In this document: piece by piece, positions 1 to 6,753 of the stretch
Numbering within the stretch: the first letter of the stretch is position 1
Layout of the letters: the number at the start of each line of letters is the position of its first letter
Assembly: GCA_904501705.1 (NCBI GenBank)
Contig: CAJGCA010000017.1
Span: forward strand, 1-27,466
Direction of reading: 5' to 3'
Source of the DNA: Clostridiaceae bacterium
GTDB lineage: Bacteria > Bacillota > Clostridia > Oscillospirales > Acutalibacteraceae
Length of the DNA: 27,466 nt
Position numbers and translations under genes: made by a program
Notes under the pieces: model-generated
What the model was told of the DNA's origin: nothing
The model's input: only the letters and a program-made list of their open reading frames with translations
The model's database searches: none

Positions 1-677
1 ATTTCGGCGCGCTTGCTGACGACATCCTCGCGACTCACATCGGTGACGGCGCAGGCGCACCGCAGAAATTCGAGTTTATTGTACCGTGCCCACGACACGA
101 TATCCTTTTCGTGTACAAGGTAGAGCGGACGGATAAGCTCCATTCCTTCGAAGTTCGTCGAGTGGATCTTCGGCATCATCGTGCGCATCTGTGCGCCGTA
201 GAGCATACTCATCAGGATTGTCTCAATGACGTCGTCAAAGTGATGCCCGAGCGCAATTTTGTTACAGCCGAGTTCGCGAGCGAATTTATATAGGTAGCCG
301 CGCCGCATCCGTGCGCACAGATAACAAGGGGTGCCGTCCGTCTGCTTTTCCACCACCGAGAAGATGGGGGAGTCAAAGAAATGCGCGTTCAGCCCTAATA
401 ATTGCAGATTTTCTTCAATGCGACGGCGATTTTCGGGTTGATAGCCGGGGTCCATCACCAGATATTCCAACTCGAACGGCACTTCGCTGCCGTGGCGCTG
501 TAATTCCTGCAGGCATTTCGCCAGCAGCACAGAATCCTTGCCGCCCGAGATACACACCGCGATGCGGTCGCCCGACTCAATCATTTTATAGTCTTTTAAT
601 CCACCGATAAACGGGTTCCAGATCGTCTTGCGATACTTCTTGATAATGCTGCGTTCGATCTCCTGACAACGGTCCAT
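1..677 (-). CDS. TtcA-family tRNA 2-thiocytidine synthetase-like ATPase (3' end outside window)
   Basis: Reading the minus strand from the ATG at 677 gives about 225 residues before the window edge cuts the gene. It carries the PP-loop ATP-pyrophosphatase motif SGGKDS near residue 45, a CxxC in the stretch PCYLCARMRRG, the motif ALGHHFDD, and a further cysteine-rich stretch RCACAV. This arrangement is typical of the TtcA/TtuA group, in which the cysteines hold an iron-sulfur cluster and the enzyme adenylates and thiolates tRNA, C32 in the case of TtcA. The start follows the flippase stop codon by one base, and GGGGTGG lies just upstream inside that gene, so the two are translationally close and probably one operon. 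The family is secure. The exact tRNA target is inferred, and many clostridial members are annotated only as ATP-binding proteins. Confidence 0.88.
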   Translation of the reverse strand, partial: MDRCQEIERSIIKKYRKTIWNPFIGGLKDYKMIESGDRIAVCISGGKDSVLLAKCLQELQRHGSEVPFELEYLVMDPGYQPENRRRIEENLQLLGLNAHFFDSPIFSVVEKQTDGTPCYLCARMRRGYLYKFARELGCNKIALGHHFDDVIETILMSMLYGAQMRTMMPKIHSTNFEGMELIRPLYLVHEKDIVSWARYNKLEFLRCACAVTDVSREDVVSKRAE

Positions 678-678
678 A

Positions 679-2082
679 TCAGCCACCCCGTTTCAGGATA
701 TGCTTAGCGCTGTTAAGAAGCGGACGGAAATGCAGTAGGATCAGCACCGCAGACAATGCCGCCTCGATCGGGATCCAGCAGGGGATCTCCGCGATCATAA
801 TCACGCACTGCGCGATGAGTACCGCCATACTGATGCCAAAGCGGGGCAGATCCCAGTCGATGGGAATATAGCGGCGGGTCTTAAACGCCCGCAGCAGGAA
901 CACAAAGGCGTAGCTTGCCGCCGTCGAGATCGCCGCGCCCTGCACGCCGAACGCGCGGATGAGGAAGAAGTTGCCGATGACGTTGAAGATCGTGCCGAGC
1001 AGGGTGTCGATCAGCGCGTGGTTGCTTTTCTTCTCTACCACGTAGATGGTGCCGAGAAAGGTGACGAAGCAGGACAGCGCCGTTGACAGGATGAGGGTGG
1101 GCATATACTGCCACGAGAGATAGAAGCTGTCCGCGACTAGGATGCGCGTAATGACCTTCGCGAACACGATGAGCAGTGACCCGCATACGAAGATGAGCGA
1201 CTGATACATCTTGAAGATGTTGGAGAAGAACTTTTGCTGTTCAAGGCGGCTCTTTTCGGTGAGCACCGACATCTGCCACGCATCCATAAAGATGCCGCTG
1301 ATGAGGATGAGCAGGTTGGGGATCTTATACGACACCGCGTAGAGACCGTTTGCCGCCTCGTCGATCATATAGGCGACCATATAGCGGTCGGACACGTCCG
1401 TCACCCACCACAGTGCAGTGGTCGGGATGAGCGGGATGGAGTATTTGAGCATCGCGCGGGTAATGTCTTTTTTGATCTGCGCGGGACGGATATAGCGGTG
1501 AAGCTTTGCAAAGAGGAAGAGCAGCAGCGTGCAGATGGCATCCGACAGGATGATGGCAAGCAGATAGCCCACCACACCGATCTTCCACACCGCGAGGAAG
1601 AGAATATCCAGCAGCAGGGTGATCGCCGTGCCGATGACGCTGCATATTGCGAACAGACGCACTTTCTGCAGCGTTTTGACAAAGTAGGCGAACAGATAGT
1701 GCAGCATTGAGGTGAACACGAACACATAGATCCACAGCGTATAGTCGCCGAGGCTGGGGATGGTCGCGATGAGCGGCGCAAACAGCAGAAACACCCCGAA
1801 ACCGATGAGGTCTACCGCCAGTCCCGTTGACAGCACGGTGCGGCGGTCGGTTTCTCCGTCCATACCGAAGCGCAGCACGGCGGTGTTCATACCCAACGAC
1901 ACCATCGGGATGAGCAGGTTCGCCGCCTGCACAAGCAGGTCGACGATGCCGTACTCGCCGTTGGTGAGAAAGCTGGTATACAGCGGCATTAACAGGATGG
2001 TCAGCACCTTGGAGCTGAAGGTGCCGATACCCAATATAAGCGTGTTGGAAAAAAGCTTTTTGTAACGGTCGGTCTTCGCCAC
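679..2082 (-). CDS. Wzx/MATE-type polysaccharide flippase (MOP superfamily membrane protein)
   Basis: The product is about 467 residues of mostly hydrophobic sequence with regularly spaced membrane segments, probably 12-14. It opens with a basic stretch and the sequence FSNTLILGIGTFSSKVL, followed by LPLYTSFL-like and GEYGIVDL stretches, which are typical of the polysaccharide biosynthesis/oligosaccharide flippase branch of the MOP superfamily. These proteins move lipid-linked sugars across the cytoplasmic membrane. An earlier GTG at 2091 is in frame, but GAGGTGA overlaps it and sits 5 bases before the GTG at 2082, so I prefer the later start. No glycosyltransferase or other polysaccharide gene is visible nearby, so the substrate cannot be inferred. 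It is followed directly by the TtcA-like gene. Confidence 0.87.
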   Translation of the reverse strand: MAKTDRYKKLFSNTLILGIGTFSSKVLTILLMPLYTSFLTNGEYGIVDLLVQAANLLIPMVSLGMNTAVLRFGMDGETDRRTVLSTGLAVDLIGFGVFLLFAPLIATIPSLGDYTLWIYVFVFTSMLHYLFAYFVKTLQKVRLFAICSVIGTAITLLLDILFLAVWKIGVVGYLLAIILSDAICTLLLFLFAKLHRYIRPAQIKKDITRAMLKYSIPLIPTTALWWVTDVSDRYMVAYMIDEAANGLYAVSYKIPNLLILISGIFMDAWQMSVLTEKSRLEQQKFFSNIFKMYQSLIFVCGSLLIVFAKVITRILVADSFYLSWQYMPTLILSTALSCFVTFLGTIYVVEKKSNHALIDTLLGTIFNVIGNFFLIRAFGVQGAAISTAASYAFVFLLRAFKTRRYIPIDWDLPRFGISMAVLIAQCVIMIAEIPCWIPIEAALSAVLILLHFRPLLNSAKHILKRGG

Positions 2083-2117
2083 GGTGCTCACCTCGCTTTT
2101 TTTCTGTATTATTTCCT

Positions 2118-2146
2118 ATAATAGCACATTATTTCATTTGTGGCAA
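2118..2146 (-). promoter_or_regulatory. Sigma-A-like promoter of the flippase-ttcA unit
   Basis: On the minus strand TTGCCA (2146-2141) is followed after exactly 17 bases by TATTAT (2123-2118). Its -35 box lies only 7 bases from the -35 box of the promoter on the other strand. Confidence 0.6.
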
Positions 2147-2153
2147 GTCCGTC

Positions 2154-2182
2154 TTGACAAAATACCGCTATGTCCGTACAAT
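2154..2182 (+). promoter_or_regulatory. Sigma-A-like promoter of the small gene at 2213
   Basis: A perfect -35 box TTGACA (2154-2159), a 17-base spacer and TACAAT (2177-2182) precede the gene by about 30 bases. Confidence 0.75.
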
Positions 2183-2212
2183 GGTAACAGATCATGGGCA
2201 GGAGAGATGGAT

Positions 2213-2542
2213 ATGGGCTTGTTTTCGCGTAAAAAGAAACGCACCGACAGCGCTGCGGAACGTATCGACGGTCGCGAGCTGTTGTATGTCGTGCGCCGCT
2301 ATATGGACGGCGAAGGGAACCCGAAAGAAGACGGCCTCGGCCATGGAGGTCGCATTGACACCGCTAACGGGCACGTCATCATCACCTGCGGGGATAAAGA
2401 GGTGTTCGTCAATGACGATGTGACCTCGGTGGAGTGCGGGGAGCTGATGTCGCTTGGTGGCGCGATCTTCACAGGCTATAACGAGATCATCGGCAAGGAG
2501 GACACCATCATTGCCTATTACCAAAGTAAATTCAGACAGTGA
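2213..2542 (+). CDS. Small protein of unknown function (109 aa)
   Basis: I do not recognise this family. The start is the ATG at 2213, with AGGAG 8 bases upstream. An in-frame ATG at 2207 is too close to that site, and longer readings start inside the promoter. The protein begins MGLFSRKKKR, a short hydrophobic patch followed by a basic cluster, then a mixed region with many glycines and acidic residues (YMDGEGNPKEDGLGHGG). The second half looks like a small beta-rich domain, with alternating stretches such as HVIITCGDKEVFVND and DTIIAYYQSKF. There is no signal peptide or membrane segment. It is a single-gene unit with its own near-consensus promoter and a terminator directly after the stop codon, so it is very likely a real, regularly expressed gene. 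Confidence 0.72.
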   Translation: MGLFSRKKKRTDSAAERIDGRELLYVVRRYMDGEGNPKEDGLGHGGRIDTANGHVIITCGDKEVFVNDDVTSVECGELMSLGGAIFTGYNEIIGKEDTIIAYYQSKFRQ

Positions 2543-2546
2543 AAAA

Positions 2547-2570
2547 CGCCGACGACAGTCGGCGCTTTTT
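2547..2570. terminator. Bidirectional intrinsic terminator
   Basis: CGCCGAC (2547-2553) pairs with GTCGGCG (2558-2564) around the loop GACA. The stem is followed by a T run on the plus strand and preceded by an A run, so it can serve both the small gene and the convergent phosphopantetheinyl transferase. Confidence 0.8.
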
Positions 2571-3211
2571 TATAGTATCTTATTTAATTCCAAATCAACA
2601 ATTTCGTCAAAGGAATCGTCCATCCCGCAGCACACCGCAACTGCGATCGCCGGCTCTGCAGCGAACACAAATTCTCTCCAACAGCATCGGTTATCCTCGT
2701 CCCACCCGTCCGCGGGGCAGGGAACGGTGAAGCTGCTCGGTGGCAGCACCAGTCCGAAGCCCGTGAACTTGCAGTAGGCTTCCTTCTTTGCCCACAAGGT
2801 GGCAAACCGCCCATCGGGGTCCTCGGCGAGCCATACACGCTCGGAGTCAGTGAACCACCGCTCGGCGATCTTGTCACGGCAAGAGGTGCGCTCCTGCGCG
2901 TCTAAGCCGACCTCGCTGTCTGCCACCGCGCAGAATACCCAATCGCCGCTGTGCGAGAGGTTAAAATAGGGCACGCCCTCGCCGATGAGATACGGTTTGC
3001 CGCGTGAGCCGTGGGTGAGAGCGGGCGGTTGCTCGTCGCGTCCGAACAAGTAGGTGAGCAGTAGCCCCGCTGCGGCGCATTGCGCCCGCTTTTGTTTATC
3101 CTGCAGGCGCTCGACCCGCGCGCGTCTTGCGGCATCCAGTTTTGCCAGCGCGTCGTTGAGCTGCTTGTCATTCGTCAGCGCCGCACAGCATACCGTGTAG
3201 AGCTTAACCAT
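2570..3211 (-). CDS. Sfp-type 4'-phosphopantetheinyl transferase
   Basis: The enzyme moves the phosphopantetheine arm of CoA onto a serine of carrier proteins. The 213-residue length is normal for the Sfp type. Visible family motifs are GKPY (71-74), FNLSHS (83-88), VGLDAQ (101-106), the helix RWFTDSERVWL (118-128) and LWAKKEAYCKFTGFGL (139-154), the last being the W-KEA-K signature. The metal-binding pair usually reads D-x-E; here it is D104-A-Q106, while the third acidic ligand E144 is kept. The ATG at 3211 follows GGAGGGTGA. No polyketide or peptide synthetase gene and no acpP is in the window, so the target could be the fatty-acid carrier protein or a distant secondary-metabolism cluster. 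It shares a compact divergent promoter region with tex. Confidence 0.9.
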   Translation of the reverse strand: MVKLYTVCCAALTNDKQLNDALAKLDAARRARVERLQDKQKRAQCAAAGLLLTYLFGRDEQPPALTHGSRGKPYLIGEGVPYFNLSHSGDWVFCAVADSEVGLDAQERTSCRDKIAERWFTDSERVWLAEDPDGRFATLWAKKEAYCKFTGFGLVLPPSSFTVPCPADGWDEDNRCCWREFVFAAEPAIAVAVCCGMDDSFDEIVDLELNKIL

Positions 3212-3240
3212 TCGCTCACCCTCCTTTTTTCGTTTTGGCT

Positions 3241-3270
3241 ATTGTACCATAAACCTGCAAATTCTGTCAA
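3241..3270 (-). promoter_or_regulatory. Sigma-A-like promoter of the phosphopantetheinyl transferase gene
   Basis: On the minus strand TTGACA (3270-3265), an 18-base spacer and TACAAT (3246-3241) lie about 30 bases before the start codon. Confidence 0.72.
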
Positions 3271-3276
3271 TTTTCA

Positions 3277-3306
3277 TTGACGCGGGGCGGCGATTTATGC
3301 TAAAAT
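3277..3306 (+). promoter_or_regulatory. Sigma-A-like promoter of tex
   Basis: TTGACG (3277-3282), an 18-base spacer and TAAAAT (3301-3306) precede the tex start by 30 bases. The -35 box is separated by 6 bases from the opposing -35 box. Confidence 0.68.
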
Positions 3307-3335
3307 AAACCCATCATCTTTTCAAGGAGTAACCT

Positions 3336-5474
3336 ATGGATATCCTCACTCAATTAACCGGTGAATTTCACCTGAAGATCCAGCAGGTCGAGAGCGTTAT
3401 CAGCTTGCTCGATGACGGCAACACCATCCCGTTTATCGCCCGCTACCGCAAGGAGCAGACGGGCTCGCTGGACGATCAGGTGCTGCGCGAACTGTCCGAG
3501 CGCCTGACCTATCTGCGCAACCTCAACGAAACGCGCGAAAAATACCGCGCGACCATTGAGGAGCAGGGCGCGCTGACCGAGGAATTGGCGGCGGCACTCG
3601 ACCGTGCAGTGACTATGACGGAGCTTGACGACCTCTATCGCCCATATCGCCCGAAACGCCGCACACGTGCGACGGTCGCGAAAGAGCGGGGGCTCGAGCT
3701 GCTCGCGCAGATACTGTACGCGCAGGAGCCGAACGGGGAAGATCCTCTTATCGCCGCTGCGTCGTATATCACCGAGGACGTTCCCACCGTCGAGGATGCG
3801 CTCGCGGGTGCACGGGACATCATTGCTGAGATGGTTGCCGACGACCCCGCTGTGCGAAAGCGCCTGCGCGTGGTTTGTATGGCGAACGGCTATCTGACCT
3901 CTGCCGCGGCGAAGGAGGAGGACAGCGTCTATGCAAACTATTACGAATTCCGCGAACCGCTGAATAAAGTTCCCGGTCATCGCGTGCTGGCGATCAACCG
4001 CGGTGAGCGTGAGGAGTTTCTCAAGGTTAAGGTGGAGTTTGATTCTGCCCACGCGCTGCGCATCATCTTCTCGGAGCATCTTAAGGCGGATTGCCCCTCA
4101 ACCGAGCAGGTGCGTCTCGCGGCGGAGGACTCCTATGATCGCTTGATCTTCCCCTCGCTTGAGCGCGAGATGCGTAATGCCCTTTCCGATGCGGCGAGCG
4201 AAGCGGCGATCAAGGTGTTTTCTTCTAACCTGCGTCAGCTGCTGATGCAGCCGCCAGTCAAGGGTAAGGTCACGCTCGGTCTTGATCCCGGTTATCAGCA
4301 CGGCTGTAAGACGGCGGTCATCGACGCGACGGGTAAGGTGCTGGACACCGGCATCGTCTATCCCGTGCCGCAGTTTAAGCGTATGGAGCAGGCGAAGCAG
4401 ATCATCACCGGCTTTATCCGTCACCATGGGGTGGAGGTCATCGCCATTGGCAACGGCACTGCCTCGCACGAGACCGAGGTGTTTGTCGCCGATCTTATCC
4501 GTGAGCAGAATTTGAGCGGGGTCGCCTATATGGTGGTTAGTGAGGCGGGCGCGTCGGTGTATTCTGCGTCGAAATTGGCAGCGCAGGAATTTCCGGATTA
4601 CGACGTCAATCTCCGTTCGGCGGTGTCTATTGCCCGCCGTATGCAGGATCCGCTCGCGGAGCTAGTTAAGATCGACCCGAAAGCGATCGGCGTTGGGCAG
4701 TATCAGCACGATCTGCCACAGGCGAAGCTGACCGAGGCGCTCGACGGCGTGGTGGAATCCTGCGTCAACGCCGTCGGTGTTGACCTCAACACGGCGTCTG
4801 CGCCGCTGCTTGAGCAGGTCGCGGGCATCAACGCCACCGTGGCGAAAAATATCGTCGCCTACCGCGAGGAGAACGGTACGTTCACCTCCCGCGCGGCGCT
4901 CAAGAAGGTCCCGAAGCTTGGGCCGAAGGCGTTCGAGCAGTGCGCGGGCTTCCTGCGTGTGCCGGAGAGTAAAAATCTGCTCGACCACACCGCGGTTCAT
5001 CCTGAGAGCTACGAGGTGGCGAAGGGGCTGCTGGACATCTGCGGCGTGACGGTGAAGGAGCTGTCGGGTCTGCAGGCAAAGGTGGACGAGATCGGGCTTA
5101 CCGAGCTTGCGAAGCGGCTGAATGTCGGCGAGCCGACGCTCACCGACATTATCGCCGAGCTGCTGCATCCCGGTCGTGACCCGCGTGATGAGCTGCCCAA
5201 ACCGCTGTTGCGCACCGACATCGTCGGTATTGAAGCGTTGAAAGCGGGAATGGAGCTCAAGGGCACGGTGCGCAACGTCGTCGATTTCGGCGCATTTGTG
5301 GACATCGGCGTGCACCAGGATGGTCTTGTGCACATCTCGCAGATTACCAACCGCTTTATTAAGCATCCGTCCGAGGTGCTGAAGGTTGGCGACATCGTAC
5401 AGGTGTGGGTGCTCGCCGTCGACGTGCAAAAGAAGCGTATCAGTCTGACGATGCGTCAGCCGAAAGAGCAATAA
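3336..5474 (+). CDS. tex: Tex family RNA-binding protein, S1 domain
   Basis: The 712-residue length and domain order fit the Tex family closely. There is a helical N-terminal region with FIARYRKEQTGSLDD (about residues 33-47), a YqgF/RNase H-like domain starting near 312 with GLDPGYQHGCKTAV, helix-hairpin-helix repeats around 480-560 (VGVDLNTASAPLL, then VPKLGPKAFEQCAGFLR), and a C-terminal S1 domain from about 640 (GTVRNVVDFGAFVDIG, GLVHISQI). Tex binds nucleic acid and is tied to transcription and expression of secreted or toxin genes in some bacteria; it is related to eukaryotic Spt6. AGGAGT lies upstream of the ATG. It is transcribed alone, between the divergent phosphopantetheinyl transferase gene and tRNA-Leu. 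No key region is missing. Confidence 0.97.
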   Translation: MDILTQLTGEFHLKIQQVESVISLLDDGNTIPFIARYRKEQTGSLDDQVLRELSERLTYLRNLNETREKYRATIEEQGALTEELAAALDRAVTMTELDDLYRPYRPKRRTRATVAKERGLELLAQILYAQEPNGEDPLIAAASYITEDVPTVEDALAGARDIIAEMVADDPAVRKRLRVVCMANGYLTSAAAKEEDSVYANYYEFREPLNKVPGHRVLAINRGEREEFLKVKVEFDSAHALRIIFSEHLKADCPSTEQVRLAAEDSYDRLIFPSLEREMRNALSDAASEAAIKVFSSNLRQLLMQPPVKGKVTLGLDPGYQHGCKTAVIDATGKVLDTGIVYPVPQFKRMEQAKQIITGFIRHHGVEVIAIGNGTASHETEVFVADLIREQNLSGVAYMVVSEAGASVYSASKLAAQEFPDYDVNLRSAVSIARRMQDPLAELVKIDPKAIGVGQYQHDLPQAKLTEALDGVVESCVNAVGVDLNTASAPLLEQVAGINATVAKNIVAYREENGTFTSRAALKKVPKLGPKAFEQCAGFLRVPESKNLLDHTAVHPESYEVAKGLLDICGVTVKELSGLQAKVDEIGLTELAKRLNVGEPTLTDIIAELLHPGRDPRDELPKPLLRTDIVGIEALKAGMELKGTVRNVVDFGAFVDIGVHQDGLVHISQITNRFIKHPSEVLKVGDIVQVWVLAVDVQKKRISLTMRQPKEQ

Positions 5475-5480
5475 TTATTC

Positions 5481-5509
5481 TTGACAATCGCACACAAACA
5501 GGGTATGAT
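5481..5509 (+). promoter_or_regulatory. Promoter of tRNA-Leu
   Basis: TTGACA (5481-5486), a 17-base spacer and TATGAT (5504-5509) sit between the tex stop codon and the tRNA, predicting a transcription start near 5516. Confidence 0.75.
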
Positions 5510-5512
5510 ATA

Positions 5513-5533
5513 GGGCGGATTAACCTTCCGCCC
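5513..5533 (+). other. Hairpin between tex and tRNA-Leu
   Basis: GGGCGG (5513-5518) pairs with CCGCCC (5528-5533). It overlaps the predicted start of the tRNA transcript. It may be a weak terminator for tex, since only TTAT follows, or part of the tRNA 5' leader. Confidence 0.4.
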
Positions 5534-5542
5534 TTATAACAC

Positions 5543-5629
5543 GCCGCTGTGGTGGAATAGGCAGACACAAGGGACTTAAAATCCCTCGGTAGCAATACCG
5601 TACCGGTTCGACCCCGGTCAGCGGCACCA
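5543..5629 (+). tRNA. tRNA-Leu (anticodon UAA)
   Basis: The acceptor stem GCCGCTG (5543-5549) pairs with CAGCGGC (5619-5625), followed by the discriminator A and an encoded CCA (5627-5629). The anticodon stem AGGGA/TCCCT closes the loop CTTAAAA, giving anticodon TAA, which reads UUA. The long variable arm CGGTAGCAATACCG and the T arm CCGG-TTCGACC-CCGG are those of a class II leucine tRNA. The gene is monocistronic, with its own promoter and terminator. Confidence 0.97.
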
Positions 5630-5667
5630 AAATGGGAGCGACGCCCACAGGCCGTTGCTCCTATTTT
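5629..5667 (+). terminator. Intrinsic terminator of tRNA-Leu
   Basis: GGAGCGACG pairs with CGTTGCTCC with one G-T pair, flanked by AAAAT and ATTTT. The stem begins directly at the end of the tRNA. Confidence 0.78.
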
Positions 5668-5669
5668 AC

Positions 5670-5707
5670 TTGATTTTCTCTCAGTTTCGTGTATAATCGT
5701 GTATAAT
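5670..5707 (+). promoter_or_regulatory. Promoter of the SGNH esterase with a duplicated -10 element
   Basis: TTGATT (5670-5675) is followed after 16 bases by TATAAT (5692-5697). A 10-base direct duplication (5687-5706) places a second TATAAT at 5702-5707. Only the first copy has normal spacing from the -35 box. Confidence 0.58.
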
Positions 5708-5755
5708 AGTTTTGAAGAACATTTCTACAAGAACTTATCGGTAAGGAGCATGACG

Positions 5756-6508
5756 ATGATCCATTCTTTCTTATTGATCGGACAATCCAATATGGCAGGG
5801 CGCGGATCTCTTGCCGATGCGCACGAGTTGGATAACAGTCGCTTGTGGGTGCTGCGCAACGGCCGTTGGCAGCGGCTATACCGTCCCGTGAACGGTGATC
5901 GCGTGTTCTCGGGCGTGTGTCTCGCGGAGAGCTTCGCCGAGGCGTATGCGAAGAAATACGATGTCGATGTGGGGCTGATTCCCTGCGCGGACGGCGGCAC
6001 GAGCCTTAACCAGTGGCGCGTCGGTGGCTTGCTGTACGACCACGCGATCGCACAGGCACGGCTCGCCCAGCGCACCTCGACCATCGCGGGCGTGCTGTGG
6101 CATCAGGGTGAGTCGGATTGTCATGATGATCGGTATCCTACTTATGCTGAGCGGTTTCAGTTGATTCTGGACGGCTTTCGCCGCGATCTTGATTTGTATG
6201 ACGTGCCGTTTCTACTTGGTGGTTTAGGGGAGTTCCTCGCAAACTGTGCCGCGTATCCGGAAACTGCAAATTACCCGTATGTCAATGAGGCGCTGCGCCG
6301 CGTAGCACAAGATAACGACCGCGTCGGTTTCGTTTCGGCCCAAGGGCTTGGCGCCAATCCTGACAATCTGCATTTCAGCGCCGCGGCGTTGCACGATTTT
6401 GGCCTGCGGTATTTCAACGAGTTAGAGAAGCACCGCGATCCCGATAAGGTGTTCGTCGAAAAATGCGCGATGGACGACGCTGTGCGTTCAGAAATGGAAT
6501 TGTTATAA
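5756..6508 (+). CDS. SGNH-type esterase, sialate O-acetylesterase-like (DUF303 group)
   Basis: The 250-residue protein begins MIHSFLLIGQSNMAGRG. GQSNMAGRG is the family's first block and holds the nucleophile Ser11. GTSLNQW, LWHQGESDC and the late DNLHFS (the Asp/His block) complete the SGNH pattern of the carbohydrate acetylesterase/SASA group, which removes acetyl groups from sugars. No signal peptide is seen, so it is probably cytoplasmic and acts on imported sugars. The ATG at 5756 is chosen because AAGGAG lies 7 bases upstream; the ATG at 5750 is too close to that site, and a longer in-frame reading would start at the second -10 box. It is a single-gene unit with its own terminator. The real substrate is not visible from the sequence. 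Confidence 0.86.
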   Translation: MIHSFLLIGQSNMAGRGSLADAHELDNSRLWVLRNGRWQRLYRPVNGDRVFSGVCLAESFAEAYAKKYDVDVGLIPCADGGTSLNQWRVGGLLYDHAIAQARLAQRTSTIAGVLWHQGESDCHDDRYPTYAERFQLILDGFRRDLDLYDVPFLLGGLGEFLANCAAYPETANYPYVNEALRRVAQDNDRVGFVSAQGLGANPDNLHFSAAALHDFGLRYFNELEKHRDPDKVFVEKCAMDDAVRSEMELL

Positions 6509-6509
6509 T

Positions 6510-6541
6510 AAAAGGAGCACCGCTGCGGCGGTGCCCTTTTT
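6510..6541 (+). terminator. Intrinsic terminator after the esterase gene
   Basis: AAAAGG-A-GCACCGC pairs with GCGGTGC-CCTTTT and is followed by further T residues. Confidence 0.82.
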
Positions 6542-6575
6542 GTCTGTATGCCAATTTCTATTGACGAAATTTCAC

Positions 6576-6604
6576 TTGCCATCGAATGGGTTTTATGATA
6601 AAAT
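6576..6604 (+). promoter_or_regulatory. Upstream promoter of the HTH-mutase operon
   Basis: TTGCCA (6576-6581), a 17-base spacer and TAAAAT (6599-6604) leave a leader of about 140 bases before the start codon. Confidence 0.58.
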
Positions 6605-6622
6605 ACAATAAAAAACCAAAAA

Positions 6623-6700
6623 CGCAACAGGTGGTTGCGGTAAAGTTCAAACGAAAGTTGCTTGTTATGCAAAAATAGATTTGCTAATATAGAATAGCAA
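6623..6700 (+). promoter_or_regulatory. Three TTGC/GCAA dyads and possible second promoter (candidate operator region)
   Basis: The leader holds three inverted repeats with related arms: CGCAAC/GTTGCG (6623-6628, 6634-6639), TTGC/GCAA (6658-6661, 6669-6672) and TTGCTA/TAGCAA (6681-6686, 6695-6700). A possible promoter, TTGTTA (6662-6667), 17 bases, TAATAT (6685-6690), places its -10 box inside the last dyad. Binding by the HTH domain of the gene just downstream is an inference. Confidence 0.42.
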
Positions 6701-6753
6701 GATCTTATTTGGTATATTCTTTTAGTATGCTGACAATAGAGAGGAGCCTATCA

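Noticed and set aside
3354..4079. 241-codon open frame antisense to tex
   Set aside because: It is fully contained in tex, whose domains are complete; composition is that of a reverse-frame shadow.
5543..5667. tRNA-Leu as an integration site for a mobile element
   Set aside because: There is no integrase gene, no repeat of the tRNA 3' end in the window, and ordinary chromosomal genes lie on both sides.
6605..6753. Possible glmS-type ribozyme or amino-sugar riboswitch before the HTH-mutase gene
   Set aside because: I could not find the conserved core of a glmS ribozyme. Only short dyads are present, which fit protein operators better.
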